A stretch of 6,882 nucleotides of DNA from Deltaproteobacteria bacterium (GTDB lineage: Bacteria; Desulfobacterota; Binatia; UBA9968; CAXXLF01). The notes under the pieces are model-generated. The model worked only from the letters and a program-made list of their open reading frames with translations, was not told the origin of the DNA and searched no databases. Shown here one piece after another: positions 6,244 through 6,882 of the stretch. Position 1 is the stretch's first letter, and each line of letters starts with the position of its first letter. The DNA lies in NCBI GenBank assembly GCA_022571535.1, contig JACZXR010000123.1, positions 1 through 6,882 of the forward strand, written 5' to 3'. The translations under genes were made by a program, and so were the position numbers.

Positions 6244-6882
6244 ATGGCAACAAAGCAAAAAGATTACTTTGGGGAAAAACTATCCCCCAAAGAGGCAGAG
6301 GCAGTCGTCGCGGATCTACGAGAGACGATGCTGGGACTGGTGGACCGGTGGCTTATTAAAGGCCGATTCCACAGAGAACTCGGTCAGGGAACACTGCCCA
6401 TGGAGGCCATCCGTGTCTTCTGGCAGAACTGGTACGGCTTTGTCGCCGAGATCAACAATCTGCACGGCTGTGCCTACCAGCGCCACCTCCCCTTTTTCAA
6501 GCGCCACCCGGAACTCCAGGGCCATTTCGCCAATCACGTGGCCGATGAAATGATCCATCCCAAGCCTCCTGGACACATCCGCATCGTTTTAGAGCAGGGG
6601 CGGATCTTTGGACTCAAAGACGAAGAGATGATCGACTATGAGATGCTCCCCGAATGCCGAGCCTTCTTGGAGTACTACCGGGGAGTTCTTTACGAGGGTA
6701 CCATGGCTGAATGGTGGGCTTCTTTTTGTGTGGAAGAGGGAGTAGGCCACTGGGCACGATTCTTTGGAAATGCGTTACGGAATGCCTACAACATGACTGA
6801 TCAGCAGATTGTCTACTTTACCGTTCATTCTGAAGCGGACCTTGAAGAGCATGGCGAGGGAGTTATGGGTCACGCAGACTTG
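6244..6882 (+). CDS. Heme-oxygenase-like diiron oxidase (HDO), partial at 3' end
   Basis: The open frame gives 213 residues and is cut by the window edge. The protein looks all-helical, rich in aromatic residues, and resembles the TenA/PqqC-like 'iron-containing redox enzyme' group. Metal-ligand candidates fall in the order expected for HDOs such as UndA, CADD and SznF: Glu69 in VAEINN, Glu102-x2-His105 in DEMIHP, Glu164 or Glu165 in CVEEGVGH, and His195-x3-Asp199-x3-His203 near the end. Such enzymes use O2 and a labile diiron centre for C-C cleavage, decarboxylation or N-oxygenation of amino acids, fatty acids and related compounds. The TenA-type catalytic cysteine is not evident, which argues against a thiaminase. 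The start is ATG with AGGAG 9 nt upstream, and the gene follows the flavin gene after 14 nt. Usual family length is about 220-260 aa, so only a short tail is probably missing. Fold assignment is fairly sure; substrate is unknown. Confidence 0.78.
   Translation, partial: MATKQKDYFGEKLSPKEAEAVVADLRETMLGLVDRWLIKGRFHRELGQGTLPMEAIRVFWQNWYGFVAEINNLHGCAYQRHLPFFKRHPELQGHFANHVADEMIHPKPPGHIRIVLEQGRIFGLKDEEMIDYEMLPECRAFLEYYRGVLYEGTMAEWWASFCVEEGVGHWARFFGNALRNAYNMTDQQIVYFTVHSEADLEEHGEGVMGHADL

Noticed and set aside
6244..6882. Thiaminase II (TenA) or PqqC
   Set aside because: The HxxxDxxxH plus ExxH and Glu pattern fits diiron oxidases, the TenA catalytic Cys is not evident, and no thiamine or PQQ genes are adjacent.
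1..6882. Mobile element, CRISPR array, tRNA or rRNA
   Set aside because: I saw no transposase or integrase, no long terminal repeats, no regularly spaced repeats and no cloverleaf-like segments.

Overview
The window is bacterial DNA of moderately high GC (estimated by eye at about 55-58%) with tight gene packing and Shine-Dalgarno sites. The mix of a B12-type radical SAM enzyme, a flavin dehydrogenase and a non-heme iron oxidase suggests a metabolically versatile, probably uncultured soil, sediment or marine lineage. NC10, Rokubacteria, Tectomicrobia and Desulfobacterota-like groups are possible, but nothing in the sequence fixes the taxon.

Layout. Positions 1-124 carry no gene. Positions 125-2163 hold two minus-strand genes that overlap by 4 bp: the D-type and F-type ATPases of an oligopeptide/dipeptide-family ABC transporter. 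No permease or solute-binding gene lies between them and the divergent intergenic region. Positions 2164-2478 form that divergent control region. It holds a good candidate sigma70-type promoter for the right-hand operon, a weaker one for the ABC genes, and a short palindrome whose half-site recurs just before the ribosome binding site of the first plus-strand gene. Positions 2479-6882 hold a compact plus-strand operon with gaps of 10, 3 and 14 nt: a cobalamin-binding-domain radical SAM enzyme, a short-chain dehydrogenase/reductase, a PCMH-type FAD-binding oxidoreductase, and a heme-oxygenase-fold diiron oxidase-like protein (HDO; 'iron-containing redox enzyme') that runs off the right edge.

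How the parts may fit together. Four redox enzymes of unrelated folds (B12/SAM radical chemistry, NAD(P)H, flavin, and O2-dependent diiron) read in one direction with almost no spacing. This looks like a dedicated small-molecule pathway, either making or breaking down one compound. The divergent peptide-type ATPases could drive uptake of a substrate or precursor. The pathway product is not readable from the sequence. I do not recognise this gene combination as a described system, and it is the main point of interest here.
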